Source: Gnetum montanum (taxonomy: Eukaryota > Streptophyta > Gnetopsida > Gnetales > Gnetaceae). From it: DNA of 64,000 bases. The notes under the pieces are model-generated. The model had not been told where the DNA came from, searched no databases, and was given only the letters and a program-made list of their open reading frames with translations. Location: positions 1,351-65,350 of the forward strand of contig MNCI01004933.1 in assembly GCA_015680685.1 (NCBI GenBank), in the 5' to 3' direction. The position numbers and the translations under genes are program-made. Shown piece by piece: positions 59,289 through 64,000 of the stretch (its first letter is position 1; each line of letters opens with the position of its first letter).

Positions 59289-59407
59289 ATATGACTAAGA
59301 AAAGTTTGTTGACCATTTGTTGACCACCTTCAACAACAACTATTTTTNATATGACTAAGCAAAGTTTGTTGACCATTTGTTGACCACCTTCAACAACAAC
59401 TATTTTT
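59289..59407. repeat. 59-bp duplication around a single N (probable assembly join)
   Basis: 59289-59347 and 59349-59407 are the same 59 bases with one difference (A at 59300, C at 59360), separated only by one N at 59348. Both ends of neighbouring contigs probably overlap here without having been merged. Confidence 0.85.
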
Positions 59408-59484
59408 GTTTAGACGCAAGATTGACATTGATTATTATTGGTTTGCAATTTGTCAAAAATGCATACTCCAGGAAGATTAAAACA

Positions 59485-60965
59485 TGGAAAGACAATGGAC
59501 AAATAATATGAAGCCATTATGAAAAACAAAACATAGAAATTAGTTAACAAATGAAAGGAATAAAATGATTAATTACAAGTGACTATATAAAACTGAATTT
59601 AATAAAAAGAAGAAGTAATCAAACATTAAGAAAGGGTAGTGAAAAGAGGTTTCAAAAAAAATAAATACATTGAATATTAGGATATTTTTTCACCAATAGA
59701 AAGATCTGATGTCATTGAACTTATTTTGTCTATTGCAACTCATTTAAAAATCAAACTCCATCAAGTGGATATAAAGTCAACATTCCTGAATGACAATATA
59801 AATGAAGAAGTATATGTTTATAAACTAGAAGAATACACCATCAAAGGAAAGGAAGAAAAAATATGCAATCTAAAGAAAGCCATATATGGACTAAAACAAG
59901 ACCCTAGAGCTTTGTTTCAGAACATCAATGACTACTTTCTAAAGAGAGGATACTAATCTTACATACGTGTACCTATCTTGTACTATGAGCATGAAAATAA
60001 AGACTTCATCATAATCTCTCTTTATATGAATGACCTTGTATTTATGCCATAAATAATAAACTAAGAAAATATTTCAATTCAAACATGATGAATAAATTTA
60101 AAATAGAAGACTTAGAAGAATAAGATATTTTCCTAGAATAAAGGTTGATCAAGATAAGTGTATCAAAGTTCATAAAATCAAATATGCTACCTCTATTCTA
60201 AAAAAATACAAAATTACTAAAGAAAAATTCCATTGAATGTCCTCTTATTTACAACTTAAAACTAGATAAACAAGACAGAAAAACACTAGTAAATGTAGCT
60301 TTATATAGAAGCATGACTAGAACAATTAGATTTCTTTGTTACATAAAGCTACGCCTAAAATTTTCCACCTATCTTATATTAAGATCTATGTCTTAAATGG
60401 TCTTATTCATATGCTAAGATATGTGAAAGATACCTCAAATCATGGAATTATTGACACCAAAGGAAATAAACATTTTCATACCTACTCAAATACTAATTAG
60501 AAAGAAAAACATAATGATAGAAAGTCTAGTTCAAGAGTAACAATATTTCATAAAAATAATGCAATATATTGATAGTTAATATTAAATTAGCCTTTGAACT
60601 TATGAAGAAAAATTTATGATGGAAAAGCACCTTCAATAAATTATTTAGATAAAAAAACACATGAGTCATCTTGGATTCCATGTAGACCTTTCCATTAATC
60701 TATCATATGATAATAACTCACCTATACAACTTTCAAATGAATGTCTTACATAAAAAGTCAAAGCATATTGACATCAAAAATTACTTTATCAAGTAAGAAG
60801 TAAATGATGGAAATATCAAACGAATGCATGTGGATTCTAACAATCAATTAGTAGATTTACTTACTAAACCTCTTCTAAATTATAGGCACAAGCACCTTTG
60901 TAAGAGTAAAGTTATTAAGAAGGTAATAGTTGAGGAAGAAGACGTAGATATTGCACACTTAGGAA
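59485..60965 (+). pseudogene. Ty1/copia pol fragment (RT and RNase H)
   Basis: Copia RT motifs in order: EAIMKNKT (about 59510), DIFSP (about 59685), LSIATHLKIKLHQVDIKSTF and LKKAIYGLKQDPRALFQNI (59726-59956), then LYMNDLVF at about 60025, where intact elements have LYVDDL; the first catalytic Asp is Asn here. RNase H remnants run to 60890, ending LVDLLTKPL, the usual C-terminal [DV]-[IL]-[LF]-TKPL signature. AGGAAGGGA at 60961 may be the old polypurine tract. No LTR is identified. Many stops. Confidence 0.82.
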
Positions 60966-60969
60966 GGGA

Positions 60970-63900
60970 TTATTAGTATTAATGCATAATGCTAATTACA
61001 CTTCAACATAAAGATAAAGTAGTAACAAAATTTATTTAGCTCAACCTACTTTTCTAAAGTTAAATGTATTTTTTCTTTTTATGAATTAAAGAGCTAATGT
61101 ACAATTTATTGGTTCCAATTCACCATTATTTTCTCTAATTTTCTACATTTTTATAATGGGGAATGACTCTTTAAATTTCCTAAATGTGGATCTAATTATT
61201 TTCTATGAATTTCATGGCCATACATGAATGTAATGTTTTTTTTATAATAATAAATATTGGTTATAAATTTCCTTCAATATTATTTTATTCTCTCAATTAT
61301 TCATCTTTCTTAAAGATTTTATTTCAAACTATTATCAAACATCATTATAAGAAATTTTTTTCTCAATAGTCCTTTAATTCAAGTTAATAATATCATCATC
61401 AACCATTATCATCGTCAACATTATTAGTTGTTTAATCCTAGAATAAGATATGCACTTCAACGTATAAAAAAATTTATGACATTAAAGAGCAATAGTCCGC
61501 TACAAATTCTCTTATTGAATTTATTTAAATTTCAAGGCTAATTTATTTTTTATACACTTCAATTTTATCTACATCTCTCAATGGCATTGCAATCCAATTT
61601 GCATGTAAATTTGAACTTAGAAATTGTAGAACTTAGAATTTTTCTCTTACTATAATGTAACCATGACTCACGGTATCATCAATTAAGAAATCAACAACTA
61701 TGGTTAGCCCATTATCAATCAAAATATCATCTCACAAGGTGACCACTACTTGTGATCAACATTTTTAGATTCCACTATCAACCAAGACTTAACCATAACT
61801 TATGATTATTAACAACAACCTGTGATTACTCTTTATGACTCATTGTCCATTTTGAAAAATTAAGGCAAATACAACATGAGCTATGGCCCAATCGTGGTAT
61901 CATTAAAATTACCTATTAACTTTTCACAATATGTGGTACCCTTGTGATCCACTTATGAAATCCTTAAAATAATATATTTCTCTATTTCTGGTAACCATGA
62001 CTTGTGGCTTATTCATGATTAGTCAACCACAGCTCATGCTATAGTAGCACAACATGTGGTAAATTAAAAATTCATAATTTTTATTAAAAATTATTTAGAA
62101 CTTCAATGTGCTAACATAAATGATCCTTTCATCCATTGCTACAAGCTAAAGCCTAGGATGTATAGGCTAGGTGGAAGACATCTATAGAACCTCTTTTCTG
62201 ATTTGTTAGGACAACCATGCTAAATTTGGGATGTTCACCCTAGACTAGGATTTCTCAGAAATTTTGGAACTTCCCTTCTAAAATTTTAAATGTTATTTTG
62301 AAATATTAAAAAATATTCTTTGATGATATCTAGTAGCAAAAAGTCTCTAAAATGCATGTATTTACAATGATCTTTCTTTGAACTCATTAAGTTTTCAATT
62401 GGGACTCTTGAAATTCCACTTTGAGACTTCCCATTTATCTTTTCACAAGACCTTAGGATCCTCTAAAAATCTTATGAATATCATATTTCATGTACTAAGT
62501 GTCTTGAAATATCTCAAACTTGCGCACATGTCTAGCCATCAAGCCATCTCCATTTACATGTTTTGACTCACCAAAATAAGAAATTAGTTAACATCAAACC
62601 TTCTAATTATTTTACTTAAATATTTCCTAATTTAAGGATTGCTGCTTTTTTATATTTTTTAAAGTATCTAGGATATTTTTTAAAGTATCTAGAATAATTT
62701 TTAAAGAAATTTAGCATTACTTCATAATCAATAACTTTATTTTTAAAGCTACAATGTTACAGAATTGGATTTATCATGGATAAGGATATATAATCACATT
62801 GTAGCATTTTCCAACTTTTGGTATGAACTTTCTTTAGTTGCTTCAAAGAAGAAATTACAATGACTATTTTCTTTTCTTAGGAAAATACTTGGAGAAATAA
62901 TCTTAAAAATAGTTTTTTATGTTTATCCTTCACTAGCACAATGTTTCCTGCAAAATTATTCTTTCACAACTCTACAGGAACACCTTCACAAATTAGTGTT
63001 AAGTGCTAAATTTGTGATTATAAATGATCTTTTGAATAATATAACCCTTAATATATCAACAATCATGAAATGAAGAGGCACAAACATCTAATTAAATAGA
63101 GACTTACCATTAAACAGAGCATTGATAGGAAAATAGTTGAACAATGATAGAGTTCATGGTAGAGCTAATGAACTACATGCAATGTAAAATAAATTATAAA
63201 CAACAAAAATAAGTTTTAAAAACATAAAATTGATAAGTGAAGAGGAAATTTGATGTGTGGGAAAAGTATCTAAGTTTCCTTTACAAGAAAAGAAATTTCT
63301 TAATTAAATAAATAAATAGAGTTTGACTACTAGGGAGGGCCAAGTGTTACAATTTTGGGAGAATATAGATAAAACCAATAATAAAAACTCAAATTTATAA
63401 GTAAATTAACAATTTTAATGATGAATTTTGATGTATAATAGGTGTAGATATGGATGGAAAAGTTTGGAGTTATTTGGGGTTAGAATTGGATCATTCTTGA
63501 AAAATATCCTAGAACCGACACTAGAAATTTTAAAAATGATTAATATTAGGATAGGTCATGATGAAATTATGATGTTGATGCCAGTATCAGCATGTCCATG
63601 TGTGTTGCTACTAGTGCCTGAGGCATTAGATTAGAGCACATAGATTACTGGGAATGCTAGGATGATCAAGGAGCATGCAAGTGATGCAATGGATGCAAGT
63701 GCTTCCATTTTGAATCTCTTTAAATTCAAAAAGTTCTCTTGAATCTTAAGAAATCAACCTCAAATTGATATTTTAAGATGCTATGTATAGTGGTAGGGTT
63801 TCTAAATTTGATCTCAAGATTCAAAGGTAGTTAACTAGATTTTGTTTTTAGAAACTAAAAGTTGAAGTGTAGATGGATTACACTAATGCATATTTGACTA

Positions 63901-64000
63901 AGGTAAGTGATACTAATGCAACCTAGCCCATACTATAAAAATTTTCTTAAATTCCATATATCATCTTATATCTTATAATGCTTTTCAAAATTATCAAAGT
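60970..64000. other. AT-rich tail of the window, nothing assigned
   Basis: No domain, RNA gene or terminal repeat recognised. Short open stretches at 62378-62566 and 63428-63634 lack motifs. Repeated CAACTTGTG/ACC(A/T)TGACTTGTGG-like phrases at 61660-62060 hint at an old, diverged short repeat. Part of this may be the LTR or 3' flank of the copia fragment, but I cannot show it. Confidence 0.4.

Larger units (their letters stand above)
52620..59480 (-). mobile_element. Element D: Athila-like copy, truncated at both ends
   Basis: Colinear with element B from the coiled-coil part of the extra ORF (B about 39.4 kb) through spacer, integrase, RNase H and RT to about B 46.4 kb. LTRs, protease and gag are absent. 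Left end approximate (52.5-52.64 kb); right end near 59.48 kb, where copia sequence begins. It contains an unsequenced gap and an assembly duplication. Decay is stronger than in B. Confidence 0.78.

Overview
The window looks like nuclear DNA from a large-genome seed plant, most plausibly a gymnosperm. I infer this from one plant receptor-kinase locus with short phase-matched exons, followed by tens of kilobases of old, nested and heavily mutated plant retrotransposons (Ty3/gypsy Tat-like and Athila-like, plus a Ty1/copia piece). There are no bacterial-type operons, and I found no convincing intact protein-coding gene. The species cannot be read from the sequence.

Layout. (1) 1.48-10.34 kb, plus strand: a broken malectin-like/LRR receptor kinase gene. 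It has in-frame stops, a 38-bp tandem duplication, a deletion removing the glycine-rich loop, and a 4.77-kb hAT DNA transposon (2854-7620) inserted in a coding exon with a perfect 8-bp target duplication. (2) 10.34-13.05 kb: unassigned sequence with two tRNA-promoter-like relics. (3) From 13,047: a Tat-like element, here called C (plus strand). Its 5' LTR, primer site and gag run to 17,784. It is interrupted by a second Tat-like element, A (17,785-37,138, plus strand), resumes at 37,139-37,406, is interrupted again by an Athila-like element, B (37,407-50,780, minus strand), and resumes at 50,786 with protease, a repeat array and the last exon of an antisense gene. (4) About 52.6-59.5 kb: a second, end-truncated Athila-like copy, D (minus strand), containing a 98-base assembly gap. 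(5) 59.5-60.96 kb: a decayed copia pol fragment. (6) 61-64 kb: AT-rich sequence with nothing I can name.

The most interesting content lies in the extra genes carried by the retroelements. Element A holds, between protease and reverse transcriptase, a gene of at least seven exons on the opposite strand (24,669-28,557) with GT-AG introns of about 80-110 bp. Element C keeps a counterpart of its last exon at the same relative place. Introns can persist in a retroelement when they are antisense to the genomic RNA, so this is good evidence for a real antisense transcription unit. The Athila-like elements B and D carry a long sense ORF downstream of integrase (N-terminal domain plus coiled coil). 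In both copies it is preceded by a TATA box and upstream motifs resembling those of the element's own LTR, which suggests a duplicated internal promoter.

All translations were read by eye. ORF edges in decayed copies are approximate, and family names rest on motif order rather than on database searches.
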